The translations under genes were made by a program, and so were the position numbers. From NCBI GenBank assembly GCA_023846275.1, contig CM043870.1, positions 15,732,385 to 15,796,384 on the forward strand: a DNA stretch of 64,000 nucleotides, given 5' to 3'. The notes below the pieces were generated by a model. That model saw only the letters and a program-made list of their open reading frames with translations. It was not told the DNA's origin and made no database searches. This document shows, piece after piece, positions 39,417-52,826 of the stretch; within the stretch, counting starts at the first letter, position 1, and each line of letters begins with the position of its first letter. Source of the DNA: Vanilla planifolia (taxonomy: Eukaryota > Streptophyta > Magnoliopsida > Asparagales > Orchidaceae).

Positions 39417-40466
39417 GCTTTGAATCTCCTTCAAGTATAGCAACATTACAGATCATAGGTTCCTCACTAATTACATCAAACTTGTACTCCTTATTATATA
39501 TGTTGGAATTACCGAAGGGCACGAAACTCTTGCATCATCACCAAGATTTTTATCAAGGGAGAATTGCACATCATATCACAAAGAAAAGTAAATCTAATAG
39601 TAAAAAGTGAAATAATAACAAGGGAAAGCATAGCAAATAAAAGAGAGGAGTGAGATACCTTAATGTTGCTAGGGACTATAACCATCTCTTCCCCTAAGGC
39701 CTTAAAGGGCCTTAATAAATTACCTAAAGCCATATACTGGGCCCTTCTACTTTGCCACATCTAATAAGGGAGGGGACAAGGCTTAGGATAAACCTAGAGA
39801 GAGAGATTAGACCTCAATCAAAGTGGGTAATCCATGCATCATAGAATTCTCAATTAAACAAATAAAAATAACTTACCAAAAACAAAGAAGCATTCATACC
39901 ATCATAAGAAATAATGTCAATAATATGTTTTCTCATTTCAAACTTCTTGAAATAGACATTCTAAAAAATTATAGAACATTTTTGCAATATTAAAAAAGCC
40001 CATTATTTCCTTTCATAATACACAACATGTATGCATAAAAAATTAATTTCAAATATGTTCATTATTTAGGTTGTACAATCATTAAATCAACACACTCATT
40101 AAAAATATCCCTATTCCATACACAAAGAAGATTCAACACCTACATTTGGATGCTCAAGCAATAAATTACACTAACAAAATCACAAGTCCATAAACTTCAT
40201 CCATGAACCATTACCTATTAGCTAACTCAAATGAACCTTCACCTCCACTTCATTCCACCAAAACGAGCAAAAATCCCATTCACCACTATTATGCTAGAGT
40301 CATCGCTCCCCATTACTCCCATCAACAGAGTAGTTGTAGTAGAAGATTCACTATTTTCTTCTTTTTCTTGTTCATCCTCACACTTCCTCATCATTCATAG
40401 GAATCATTTCACTAATCATCAGTGGGTTATCTTCATCTAGTTGTAAAGCATACTCAAGGTTCCCAA
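39385..40466. repeat. Decayed duplicate of the receptor-kinase 3' end and 3' flank
   Basis: Aligns with 55445-56465 throughout. Shared words include GCTTTGAATCTCCTTC/GCTTCGAATCTCCTTC, GAGATACCT, TCATTTCAAAC.TCTT, TTATTTCCTTTCAT, AGAAGATTCAACACC and AATGAACCTTCACCTCC. Similarity extends several hundred bases past the presumed poly(A) region of the gene, so this is a DNA-level duplication and not a processed copy. It stops at about 40466, about 30 bases before a retroelement PBS. Confidence 0.85.
40239..40466 (-). pseudogene. Truncated CrRLK1L receptor-kinase pseudogene (C-terminal end only)
   Basis: Minus-strand translation starts with [14 protein letters not shown] and runs to a stop at the same place as the stop of the intact gene at 56227. 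It covers only the last 75 or so codons: the end of the kinase domain and the acidic tail. An 8-base deletion after the codons for NDE shifts the frame, and the rest of the gene is absent. This strand-equivalent stretch of the intact gene has 13 CpG dinucleotides; here 2 remain, and most differences are C-to-T or G-to-A. That pattern suggests long methylation and deamination. It is a dead copy of the 56-kb gene or of a close paralogue. Confidence 0.85.
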
Positions 40467-41953
40467 AAAATTCTAAAAAAGCCAAGTGTGATAAGGTTGG
40501 TATAAGAGCCAAGGTTAGAGTATAGGACACACTTAAGCATATTAGGTTTGAATTATTAAGGTAGGGAGAATAAGTCAAAGGAATACATATAATAAAAATC
40601 TAATTCTCATGATATTAGTCTTTGACCTTTAGTGACTTTGGTAAGGTCTTTTCTTAGTAAATATGGTAAGGACTCATAGAATAGCTATAAGAGATTCTAC
40701 AGATAGTGATGATGCCCAAAGAGAGCCTAGGTTAGAATTACCAATGTGGACTTTGATACCCTAACCATTACATGGGCCCCAAGAAGATTATTGGTAAGAG
40801 GTATTCATGGATTAAGGTTGCAGGTTTTTGCAACTTCTTTAGACCTAATAGTAATTGATGATGGGATAACGTGTATCTTGCAGTTGTTTGATGCATTTGG
40901 ATGCCTGGATGGGTGGAAGGTTGTACTTGTAGCTCTAGAACTATATGGTATGGTAGCTACATGATGGCATAAGTAATGGCACACTATGTTCAAGGATACA
41001 CTAAACAACTAGGTATCATGCAAGGATTTTGTAGCTACATTCAGAGATTGTTATGTTCTAAAAATAGCTAAAGAAAAGATTCATTAGGAGTTGGCCCACT
41101 TTAGGTAGAACCAAATGTTAGTGTTATATTATTCATGTTGCTACACTTAGTTCATCAGATATGCATCTGAGTTGTGACATCAGAGGATCGTTATTGTGAG
41201 CTATTCTTGGATGAACTTGGCCATCACTCCAAAAAATTTGATGGTTACTAGATTTTCCAAATTCTGTAACTTAATATAGGCAAACAGGTTAGTGGAGTAA
41301 GTTGAGCAATACATGGAGGCTCAATGTGAGGTTAGTAAAAAGAGAGAAAAAAGATATTCTTTTAAGAAATGATAAGTCTAATAACAAGAAATGGCAAAGC
41401 AAATTTAGATTGAGATAGTTAGGTGGCACGTTATATAACTTAGTTAGTTAGTGAGTGATAGTTAGGTCAACCCAAAAAATTGGCCTTAAGATGCCAACAC
41501 TATGATAAGAGGCATATAAGTTCTTGTAGATATTAAGAGAATGTTCATTTTGCTTGTTTAAATCTTATCTTAAGAGAGTAGTTTGTCTAAAGGCTTAGAG
41601 GGTGATTCAAGGTATTGGTTAGGTAGGAGCCACATTAAAAGGATAGCCTTACATATATGCACTTACTCAATAGTAGGTTATGGATGCATCTAATGCCATT
41701 AATATTATGCTTTCATATGTGATTTTATCTTTATTGTGTTATTTCATGATAATGCATCACATTTCTTATTTAAGAAACAACTTGGGAGAGAGTTGGTGGT
41801 GATAAAAGCAAATTTCACTCAACTTTTATGATGAAGTTATGCTATAGGGAGGAGATTCCTACTAAATAAAGAATTAGAGGTGATCTTCTCATTCTCAGCC
41901 ATGTTTTTAAGGCTAAACTTATTTATGTACTCTTATGAAATTTGAAGTGAAAA

Positions 41954-44160
41954 TGAGTGTATGAATCTCATAAGAAGTAGAGTGAATTATGAGTTTTAAA
42001 ATAGTTTTACTAATTTTAGAATTATACTTATTTTTTAAATATTCTTTATAAAATTAATTTTATATTTGTTAAAACTTTGATTTATAAAGATATTAATTTA
42101 TAATCTTATTCTTAAAAAAATAAAAATAAAAGTTGAAATGATACACCAAATTTTTAGGTAGTTCAATTGAAACTAGAACTTACATCCACTCCCAACCAAG
42201 GTTAGGAAAAACTCCACTAGTAGAAGAGTTATAACTTGAGATGTTTCTTACGATTCATCTCCAATCTACTTAAGATTTTTTTTATAGTTCACCTCAAACC
42301 TATTAGCGTTTATGAGTTCAACTATAACCTAGACTTTTAAGAGGTCAACCCCAACATAAGTTTTTTAGCGATCAAACAAAACTCTTACTTTTGTAAATGT
42401 TGGGCTACCCAACCAAAAAAAATAAAAATATAATAAGAAATAAATTTTTGATAAAAGTCAAATTTTTTATGCTTATTAATGAATATATAATGACACAAAG
42501 AACTCAAAACTATGAAAAGAATTGAGAAAATAAAAACTTAGAAGAATAGGCTTAGTTGGAAGAATTTGAAATTTCAAGTAGTCATACGTGTTGTGAGGAG
42601 AAATTTATACCAGTAGAATATGATGTAGACATTTTTTAGATGTTAAAATCTTATTCATATTTATTAGTTATTTTACTCACAATGGTTAGATATTTATAAA
42701 AAGGTTTGATTTTAGTTGATAAAAAGTAAAAGAAAAGTTATTTAAAAAACTATTACCAAATAGCTTAAAAAGTTTTCTAAATGGCTTAAATAATTCTTCC
42801 ATAACACTACCCCCAATGACATATGTAACAGCTAACTAAATAGCCATTATATAGGATGAATAGGAGCCACTAGATCTACTCAGAAGAGTTCTTAATTGTC
42901 TGATCAAAAGCTATAAAGGCAAACAAGTTTTGGATGGTTATATCAAAATGTATTAGATCTGAGCCATTTGATAAAATCATATGAGATCTAGATTATTTGA
43001 CTTATTAATGATAAAGTTAAAGAAGATCTCAATTGTAGGATTCAAATTAGAGAGATCGGGCTATCAAGTCAAGGATAAACCATATGAAACAAGTGGAGTA
43101 AATCATCACCATTAGATCAACTCATCAAATGGATGATTGGATCGATTAAGATTATTATTTAAAGGAAGAGACGCTCTCAACCATGCAGTCATGAAAATGC
43201 ATGATCGTACATCATTGAGTGGCTCTCAGATTTGGAAGCATACAACCACTGAAGCATTAGTCTTACATTGCAAGATGTGATAAATGTTTATAGTTTATAA
43301 TACCTTACATAAGTTTTATATTCAAGTTGAATTGAGGCTAGTTCCCCTCTATACACTCAAGATTTCACCACCTGGGCTTGCTCTTTTAGGTTATGTTTTG
43401 AGTATAAGTTTGCCCTAACCCTTATATAAATTTTATTCAATTTTAGTCTGACTCTATCCTCTATCTTACCCAGATGGATTCAAGTTGTAGTGGTTGAGAT
43501 CAAGCTTGACCCAATTTTGTTCCAACTCTCTCCCAACTCAAAGCTTGTGCATGCCATTTTAGGTTTGCTCAACCTAAAAGCTTTGTATTTAAGCATAAGC
43601 ATAGAATGTGATGATAATTTTCTTAATTATAAAAAATTTAATAGAATTAATTTCTTAATTAAATCAAGGTTAATAATTAAACTAACATAGAATTTGGTAA
43701 AGATGCAAAAGTAAGATTTACCAAGAAAAGAATAAGTGAAAAATAGAATCATATGTATCTTAAATCAACGAATGACTTCAGTAAGATTTAAATGAAGAAA
43801 AGAATAAAAAAATAGAATTTTATTTCTAAATCAAAGAGATGATTGAATAATCGGATGCTTGAGCTAAGATTTCAAAGTGAGATAAATAGAGATGTGCCCT
43901 ATAATCAATAAGCCAATATTCTATTTCATAATAAAAAAATCTTTCCAAATCTATTGTATATATCTTCAATCCTTGAAGCTTACTGAATACTCCAAAGTAT
44001 GTGAGTACCACTAGTTCATCATCTTTAAAAGGGTATCACTTATTCTTTACATGAAAACTTATTTCATATTAAATAAGCCCATTAAAATAAAATGCTAAAT
44101 ATTTAAGACTTTACTCATCAAACACTAAGAGACTTAATAGAATTTCACATTATATTAGTG
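41954..44160 (-). mobile_element. Ty1/copia-type LTR inserted in chromovirus relic 1
   Basis: Opens TGAGTGTATGAATCTC. On the minus strand the terminal region reads ...CATAATTCACTCTACTTC, the copia-type 3' end signature also seen at 3955. It separates protease from reverse transcriptase, which are adjacent in an uninterrupted element. The right end is approximate. No coding region is attached, so it is probably a solo LTR. Confidence 0.5.
43711..43850. repeat. Two-copy 70-bp tandem repeat
   Basis: Diverged units start at GTAAGATTTA at 43711 and 43781, each followed by AAGAAAAGAATAA and an AATAGAAT word. It lies inside the copia-type LTR. Confidence 0.65.
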
Positions 44161-47100
44161 GACTAGGTGACCCTCCATGGTGTGGTGATCAACTATTAGA
44201 AGAAGAAGGTTCATATCAAATATTAGATCTAGTTGGCCTAATACACTTTGGAATTAACCACCAATTCTTGATGATATCAACTAGTCATGCTTCAACTTTG
44301 ATTCATAAAGGTTGGATTGGTTTTTTAGCAATCATATTTAATTTCCAAGCTATAACCCCAATGTTACCTTTATTATGAAGGATTAACCTAATGTTCTTCT
44401 TAAGGAATTGCTTAGTTTGCCACAAATATGAGAACTAGAGTTTTTCATTAAATTGGAGCCTAGAGACATTCCTACTACAAAGGCATCAAATCACATGGCT
44501 TTATTAGAACTTCAAGAGCTCAAGTTCCAATCATAATACTTGTTTAGCAAGGGCATCAAGCCCAGTTCTTCACATGGGGTTAAAATGAAGGAAGAGAGTT
44601 TATGCATGTGCATGTACTATTAGGAATTTAATGAAGTAACTATTAAAAATTGGTATCCATTATTGGCATAAATGACTTGTTTGATCAAGTATAGGGTGCA
44701 TCAACCTTCTCAAATTTTGATCTTCAATCAAAACATCATCAAATCAAAATTAAAGAGGAATACATTGCCAAGATAGCTATTAAGACTTCATATAGACATT
44801 TTGAGTTCACAAACTTACCTTTTGTCTTATCATATACACATGTAGTATTTATGGATTTCATGAATTGTATTTTCCAACACAATCAATTTGTGGTTGTGCT
44901 TATTGATGACATTTTGGCATGCTCCAAGAGTAGGTCATAGTATATTATGCATCTCTAAACTGTGTTGGAGTTTATTAAGAAGAAGAAACTATATGAAAAT
45001 TTTTCAAGATGCTCCTTTTAGTGGGGTGCAATTGCCTTTTTGGGGCATATTATTAGTGTAGTAGAGTGTAAGTAGATCTTAACAAGGTGTTGGCTATTAT
45101 AAAATGGAGTTCACCAACTATAGTGTTAAAAATTTTTAGCTTTTTAAGCCTTTTAAAGTAATTTCACAAGTTTGTGCCCAACATCTCTAGAATTGTAGCA
45201 CGCCTCATGTAATTAAGTAATAAAGGTATAGTTTTCTTTTTTATCCAGCTAGTGTGCATAGAGCTTTCCTAAATTGAAAAATAGAATGAATTCAACTCTA
45301 GTTTTGACATTATTAAAGCAAGGTAAACCTTATCAAGTGTTCACTAATGCTTCATACATTGGCATAAGGGTGGTCCATATGTAGAATGGATGAGTTATGG
45401 CTTATGCCTCCAAATAATTGTGTGATCATGAGTGCAATTATCCTACTCATTATTTGGAGTTGGTAGCAATTTTTTGTATACACAATAACTTGTTGCAATA
45501 AATGTATGGTGTTGAGGTTAAGATTTTCTCAAATCATAAAAGCTCAAGTATATCTTTACAAAGAGGGATCTTAATCTAAGGTAGACATAATAGTTAAAAC
45601 TTATAAAAGACTATGAATTGGACATTAAGTATTATGAGCAAAGCAAAATCAGTAGAAGATGTCTTGAGCAGAGGTTTAGTCCTTGGATTTATACTCTTGG
45701 ATGATTCAATGAAGAAGGGCATGTTTGATTTCTGTAAGGTTTAGAATAGGCTAGCAATGTCATCCTTAGTGGCTCAACCTAGTTCTTTTTCTATTCATGC
45801 TAATTAACTAATGAACCAAGGGCACTACAAAAGGAGGACTTATAGCTTTAAGAGGAGGCATCCATTTATAATAAGGAGAGTCTAAAGACTTTTCTTGAGA
45901 GATAGTGTTCTTATTTATCATGGCAGTGTTGTGTCCCTCAACATCAGGGATTTAGAGAGAGAAATGTAGCTGTACCACAACCTTAAAGCCTTTTTTGGTG
46001 GAAAGGATTGAAGTAACATGTGTCAAATTATATTCCAAGATGCTTTACTTATTAGAAGGTCAAAGATAAACATTATAAACCTGATGATCTATCCTAAAGT
46101 TTGGTTAAACCAAAGTAGAAATGGGATGAAATAACTATGGATTATATCTTAAGTTTATGGAGTACCAATCAAGATTATGATGTGATTTGGTTAATATGGA
46201 TTGACTAACTAAATGAACTCAATTTTTGTTAGTGAAAAAGGTTTATTTTATAGGTAAGCTAGAAGTCTTTTATGTGTAATAGATAATTTACTTATATGAG
46301 GTGCCTAAAGTAGTGATTTCAAACTATGATACAAAATTTACATCTTAATTTTAGAGGCATTTACATCAAGTAATGGGTACTACCTTAGATTTAGCATAGC
46401 ATACCATCCCTAGATAGATGGGTAATTAAAGAGGATGATTTTGATTTTGGAAGATCTTTTGAGACTTAATATGTAGTCTTATTTCTCATAATAGTATAAG
46501 AATTTGTCATTAATAAACTTTATGCATAACAATAGCTACCAATTAGTTACTAGCATGATACCAAATGATAATGCTATAAGATGCCATAAGTTTTGATTAA
46601 AGGTGAGTTCAAGAAAGCTTTTGTGTTATAAATTATAAAGGAGACTACTAAGGAGATTCATTGATTGTAAGGCAGACTACAGGTTTGTCAAGGCCATCAA
46701 AAAAGTATTTTGATAGTAAGAAAAAAACTTGTTAGTTTTGATGTTGGTAGTATGGTATAGCTTAAGGTTAGTTGAATGAAAGGATTTCTTGGATTTGGAA
46801 AAGCTTCCTACATTGAGCCTTATCAAATTATGAAAAAAAAGTGGATCTCTGGCTTAAAGGCTTTAGTTGCTAGAGACACAAGCCAAGGTACATGATGTTT
46901 TTTATACATCTAATTTGAAGAAATATGTACATGACCCATCACATGTTCTTCAAGAGGGGTATGAGAATATCTAATTATTGTTAGATGTGCTATGTCAAGG
47001 GTATCTAACATTTATTTATTAGTTCAATACTAAATAGCTGAGAAATCAAAGTCTTCCTATGATGAAAGTCCTTTGGAACAATCAAGATGAAAGATAGCCT

Positions 47101-47188
47101 ATATGGAGGTCAAAAATAAGGTTCATCATAAATGATCGAGACTATGTTTTAGATTTTTAGTATTAAAACTTAGTTAATATGGAGAGAT

Positions 47189-49830
47189 TGTTACATCTAT
47201 CCTTTGGTTGTCCTGGGTAAGTTTTTTTCATTTAAGTTTATAAACTAAATACTTATAAATTCAAATAATTAAGTTAGATTGATTCAAATGATGCTTTGAT
47301 AAGAATCATATAGTAAAATAGTATAAGATCATATGGTACAATAAGAAAAGAAACATGTGTAAAAGCTTAGTCGTAAGTATCATATTGTATGATATTGGTT
47401 AATGGTATAGTAAGATCAAACAAATGAAAAATCGAGATGCAAGTGTTAACAGAATGTTAAAGTGGACTTTGGTCTTATGAGTATGATTTGGTGATCATAT
47501 AAGTATGATGATGTTGTGAATGATAATGGTTGTACATGTTTAATAAGTTAAGAAAGAAATTTTGATATTACAAAATATGATCACAAAACATCATATGGTG
47601 TAATCTAATACAAGAAAGAGAGAAATATGGATAGTTGCAATAGATGGCTTATAATCATCAAGGTGGACCACATTATCATACAAGGACATCAATATAAAAA
47701 ATGAAGGGGCAATCTAACTTATATTAAGATTGTATAAGTATAAAAGCGTGGACCATATAGGTATAATAAAAAAATAAATAACATTTATTAAGGCTAATGA
47801 ATTGAGTATTGAGAGAGCTAATGGATCATATAGTAAGATTATAATAATCTTATAAGTACAATCAAAATAAGAGAAGTATTAGATGTGGGCATCATTATGT
47901 TAAGACATAAGAATGATATATACCTATATCATTCTTAAATTAATGGAGGATCATATAGTAACAATCTATGGGATTAATAATTTGTAAGGGGAGATTTAGC
48001 TCGTCAAACAATACAAAAGATCATAGTATTAGTATGATACAAAGAAACTAAATAAATCAAGTTTTTTAATTGAGTTGTTTTTTATCATAACCATTGTAAT
48101 TAAAGTGCTCTAGATCTAAAGGTTGAAAATGACTTTGATAAAAGAAGTTACACTATGATTATAGGAAGTTGGACCATGTGATTATCATGATCTAATCTTA
48201 ACTATGAATCCTAAAAAGAGTGATTAGAGGTTTATGGTGATTTTTATATAAGATGTTATATTTAATTAGTCTAACAAACCTTAGCCATCCTTCTAACCTA
48301 TAAGATTAAATAAAGATAAGGAGGAGACCTTATTGTAAGAAACAGAATGAGGAAGCAACAATGGAACTGAAGGGAAATGAGAGAGGACTCCTTAGAGAAG
48401 TCTTCTACATGGTTAAGGTAATATGAACCTCAAGGTTACATGACTAAACCTAGATATGAATGTCCTTGAATATTCATCAAGATGTTCTTAATTGATTCTT
48501 GATATAATGGCATTGATTCTTAATATAGTTGCAATAATTCTTGAATGATCTCTTAATGAAATGTTGTTTAAGCAATGTATGTTCATCAATTAGGCATACC
48601 CAAGAGATGTATAATGAGGTTTTATGAATATATGTTTCATAAAGTTGAGATTTTATCTTGCTACAAGTAGTATATTCAAAATTTAAATTTTAATGTGACT
48701 TATGCTAACATAACTTACCTTGACACATGAAGTTTTGTGAATAAAAGCATGCTATGTTAAGATTCCTCAATGATTTCATAAGTTCACATGCAAATTAAAG
48801 GTTTAGCATTAACAATATTGGCATCTTCTTTTTATGCATGAATAAAATGACTTCAATTTAAGTGTTAGCATGCATTAATGGCTTAGTTATTGATGAAATT
48901 CATAAGATTGAAAGATTCAATCCATGTGAAAGTGAATACCATGACTTTGTTAGTTTATGTTATATAAATTCTTAAACTAAGAGTATGTGAAGATGTGAAT
49001 AATTCTTGTTATTTTATGAAGAATCCCATGCTACGTGGAAGTTACATTTAATGCTTACATGTTGATCTAAGTGTTACAACAAACATACTATGTAATATTT
49101 TTATCAAGCATGACAATTTTAGGTTTCAAATATAAGCGCCATCACATGATGATAACTCAGAAATTATCATAAGCTGGTCAATAATCAAACCTTGAGTAGG
49201 ACAATTCAAATTAAGATAAAAATCTAAACTTATCCCAAACCCTAGGTATTCTTTTAACCAAGCATTGTCATGCCTTAGTTATGTTTGGGAAGCTCAAATT
49301 GCTTAAGCCATGTAGAGGCACAATTTGGACTTTGGAAAAGCCTAGGAGAATTCTAATGTTAAGAGGAATTCTTAATTTCTAGTTTACGAACCTAGTAGAA
49401 CTTAGTTTGGAAGAGTTGTTGAGAATTTGATTAGGCTTGCAAGAGTTGGGCAAGGTTTGGTTATGTGAGGTCTAGGTGAGGTTAAAGTAAATATGATAAC
49501 TATTATATTATTTGAGATATATCCTAAGATATAGATTTTATGTCTTGTTTGAAGCTTTTAAGAGATTAATTAGGAGTGATATAAGTTTCAAATAGCTTGT
49601 GATTAAAGATTAATATGGAATTGAATTAAGGTAAACTAGTAGGGCTTAGTTCTTGATTTATATGAACTAAAATCTTAGATTTGATCTAAGATTGGCACAT
49701 GGATAATAAAACTTGGTGATTCTTGTGTATGCTTAGATTATGGTCATGGAATGGAGTAGTTCTCAACTAAGGCCTTAGAAGAAGAGTAGAGGACTCAATC
49801 TAAGTCTTAGAGAATGCTACTAGACTAGAC
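47189..49830 (+). mobile_element. LTR between chromovirus relics 1 and 2
   Basis: Begins TGTTACATC just after a GGAGAGA purine tract. It has a dyad-rich U3 (47250-48060), a TATA-like TTTATATAAG near 48245, and a downstream part that runs into relic 2's pol sequence at about 49830. It has no recognisable PBS or gag at its right edge. The first 1.2 kb align with 52827-54010. Confidence 0.6.
47379..47393. repeat. ATCATA-N3-TATGAT dyad
   Basis: ATCATATTGTATGAT, in the U3 of the LTR; same spacer as the copy at 4783. Confidence 0.6.
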
Positions 49831-52826
49831 CAAGGGATCAATTGCTAGGAGAAGAAGGTAACTATCTAGATGTTAGATTCAATTCACATTGTGTACATTT
49901 GAATTAACCACCAAATCCATAGGATATCAGTCATTTAAGCTTCAACTTCAATTCGTAGAGATTGTATTGGTTGATTAGCATTCATATTTGATTCTTAAAT
50001 TATCACCACAATGAAAAATGTAAGGGATTATCCTAAGTAATTTCCTAATTTGCAACTAATGAGTGAGCTAAAATTTTCCATAGAATTGGAGCCCATATCC
50101 ATTCTTATTACAAAGGTGCCACATCACATGGCTCTATCAAAACATTATGAGCTAAAGTTCTAGTTGTAAGACTTCTTTCGTAAAGGCTTAATCACACCCA
50201 ATTCTTCATAGTAAGGAGCTTCTACTCTCTTTTTCAAAAAGAAAGATGGGAGTTTGCACATGTATGTGTACTATATGAATTAAATAAAATGATTATTAAA
50301 ATATTGGTATCCACTATTTCATATAGATAAATTACTTGATCAACTTTAGTATGTAACAGTCTTCTCAAATATTGATCTTTGATCTTAATATCATCATATT
50401 AAAATCAACGAGAATGATATTCCTAAGATAGCTTTTAGAACTTGATATAAGTGTTTAAAGTTTATAGCCTTACCTTTTGTCTTATCTGATGCACCTACAA
50501 TGTTTATGGATCTCATAAATCATGTTTTTTATCTCTATCTTAATTACTTTGTCATTGATTTTGTTGATAATATTTTAATATAAACCAAGAGTAAAGAGTA
50601 GCACGTTGTGCTTCTCTAGACTATGTTGGAGTTGCATAAGAAGTAACTACATGCAAAACTTTTAAATGCACCTTTTAGTAGGATTCAATTACCATTTTAG
50701 ATCATATTATCTTACAAAAAAGTGTTAATAGATCCCAACAAAGTATAGGCTATTATAGAATGAAGAATACCTACTACAATATTAGAAATTTTTAACTTTT
50801 AGGCCTTGTAGGGTATTAACACAAGGTTGTGCCCAACTTTTCTAGAATGTTAGAACCTTACATGTAATTAACTTAGAAAGGTCTAGCTTACTTTTGATGT
50901 AGCCAATGTGAATAGAGCTTTATTTAATTGAAAATCATATTGAATTGAGCTCCAATTATGACATTATTAGAGTAAAGTAAACCTTATTAGGTGTTCACTA
51001 ATACTTTACCCACTAGCTAAAAGGTGGTTCTTATATAGAATGATCGAGTTGTAGCCTGTGCCTCTAAATAGTTGTGTGATCATTAGCACAATTACCCTAC
51101 TCATGATTTGGAGCTAGAAATAGTTGTGTTTGCACTCAAGATATAGTTACATTACTAGTATGGTGTTCAAGTTGAGCTTTTTCCATATCATTAAAGCCTC
51201 GAGTACTTTTTTACAAAGAGGGAACTTAATCTAAGCTAGAGATGAAGTTAGAACTCATAAAAGACCATGAGTTTGATATTAAGTATCATGAGCACAAAGT
51301 AAAATTCAATGGTTGATGCCTTAAGTAGTGGTGCGACCCTTGGATTTATACATATGTATGATTCAAAGAGAGAAGCCATGTTTCTTTTTTATAGGGTTTA
51401 GGATAAGCTGGTAATGTAGTCCCTAATGGCTCAATTTACTTCATTTTCTTTTCATGCTAACTGGCTAGATAAGTTGAGGGCACTACAATAAGAGGACTCA
51501 AAGCTTCAAGAAGAGATGATCTAGTTATAGTACAAAAAGTATGAGGACTTGTCATTGAGAACCAACTAGGGAGGCTCATGAAAACAAGTTGGCAATTCAC
51601 CCTAAAGAAACAAAGATGTACTACAACCGTAAGGCCTATTTTTGGTAGAGAGGATTGAAGAAAGATGCAACAAATTTACTTTAGAGATGCTTGACTTGAC
51701 AGAAGGTTAAAGTAAAACACAGAAGCCCAATGGTCTACTAGAAACTTTGGTTAGACCAAAGCAGAAATATGTTGAAATCACTATGAATTTTATCTTAGGT
51801 TTGTCAAGGACCAGGAAAGGATGTAATATTATTTGGGTTATTATGGATCAACAGACTAAAATGGCTCACTTTTGATAGTGAAAAAGATTGATTTATAAGT
51901 AATCTAGTAGATCATTATGTTTAATAGATAGTTTGTTTGCATGGGGTACCTAGAGTAGCCATTTTAGATTGTGATATAAACTTTATATCTCAATCTTAGA
52001 AGCATTTACATTAGGCAATAGATATTACTCTTAAATTTAGCATAATTTACCATTCCTAAAATGATGGGCAATTAAAGAGGATGATTTAGTCTTTGTAGGA
52101 TCTTTTAAGATTTAGTGTGTAGACTTATCCTCATACACATATTTATCATTGATAAAATTTGTGTATAATAATAGCTACTAATTAGCTATAGCATTACGTC
52201 ACATGAGGGTTTGTATGGTTAGTATTATAGGTCTCCATTATGTTGGGTTGAGGAGTTCATGTAAACTTTTAAATCTTAAATTATATAGAAGATTCATAGA
52301 TTATGGCATAGACTATGAGTTGTGCAAGACCATCAAAAAAAGTACTTTGATAATAAGAATAGAATAGTTATCCTTGAGGTTTAGGACAAGATATTCCTTA
52401 AGCTTAGCTCAATGCAAGGACTATTCAAATTTAGAAATGCTTCCAAATTTTATCTCAAGTACATTAGACCCTATTAGATTATGGAAATATTGGATCTATA
52501 ACTTATAGAATTTGATTTCTAGAGGCACTATTTGGGATACATGATGTTGTTTATATATCTAATTTGAAAAAATATGTACCATGCCCATTACATGTTCTTT
52601 AAAAAGAGCCTAACATCTCCAATTATAGTCAAATGTGTCATATCATTAGTAATAAATGCCTATTTTAGAGTTTGGTACCCTATAATTGAGAAATTGAAGT
52701 TACTTATGGTCAAATTCCTTTAGAACAATCAAGATGAAAGAGAGGCTACTTAAGAGATGGAAAGCAAGGTTCACTAAACTATTTTCCAAATTTTAGAGAT
52801 GACACCATAATAAAGGTAGGAAGATT
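49831..52826 (+). mobile_element. Chromovirus-type Ty3/gypsy relic 2 (pol only)
   Basis: Parallels 44190-47188 from the reverse transcriptase region (about 50090 on) through RNase H and integrase (about 51700-51880) to the C-terminal patch ending ...LKKYVPCP near 52560-52590. gag, protease and PBS are missing on its left. It is broken, with many breaks, and similar in age to relic 1. Confidence 0.6.

Larger units (their letters stand above)
40497..47188 (+). mobile_element. Chromovirus-type Ty3/gypsy relic 1 (PBS to end of pol)
   Basis: Order on the plus strand: PBS-like TTGGTATAAGAGCCA (40497-40511), gag and zinc-knuckle-like region (about 40740-41560), protease-like patch (about 41690-41850), an inserted copia LTR (41954-44160), reverse transcriptase (from about 44440, with a VVVLIDDIL patch near 44890), RNase H, integrase (about 45900-46260) and a C-terminal HDVF-like then LKKYVHDPSHVL patch near 46890-46945. 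No 5' LTR precedes the PBS. It is broken, with many breaks, and old. The Tekay/Del-like placement is a guess. Confidence 0.65.

Noticed and set aside
39509-39760. 83-codon minus-strand frame
   Set aside because: It lies in the duplicated 3' flank; the matching part at 55.5-55.8 kb does not keep the same frame open, so it is unlikely to be coding.
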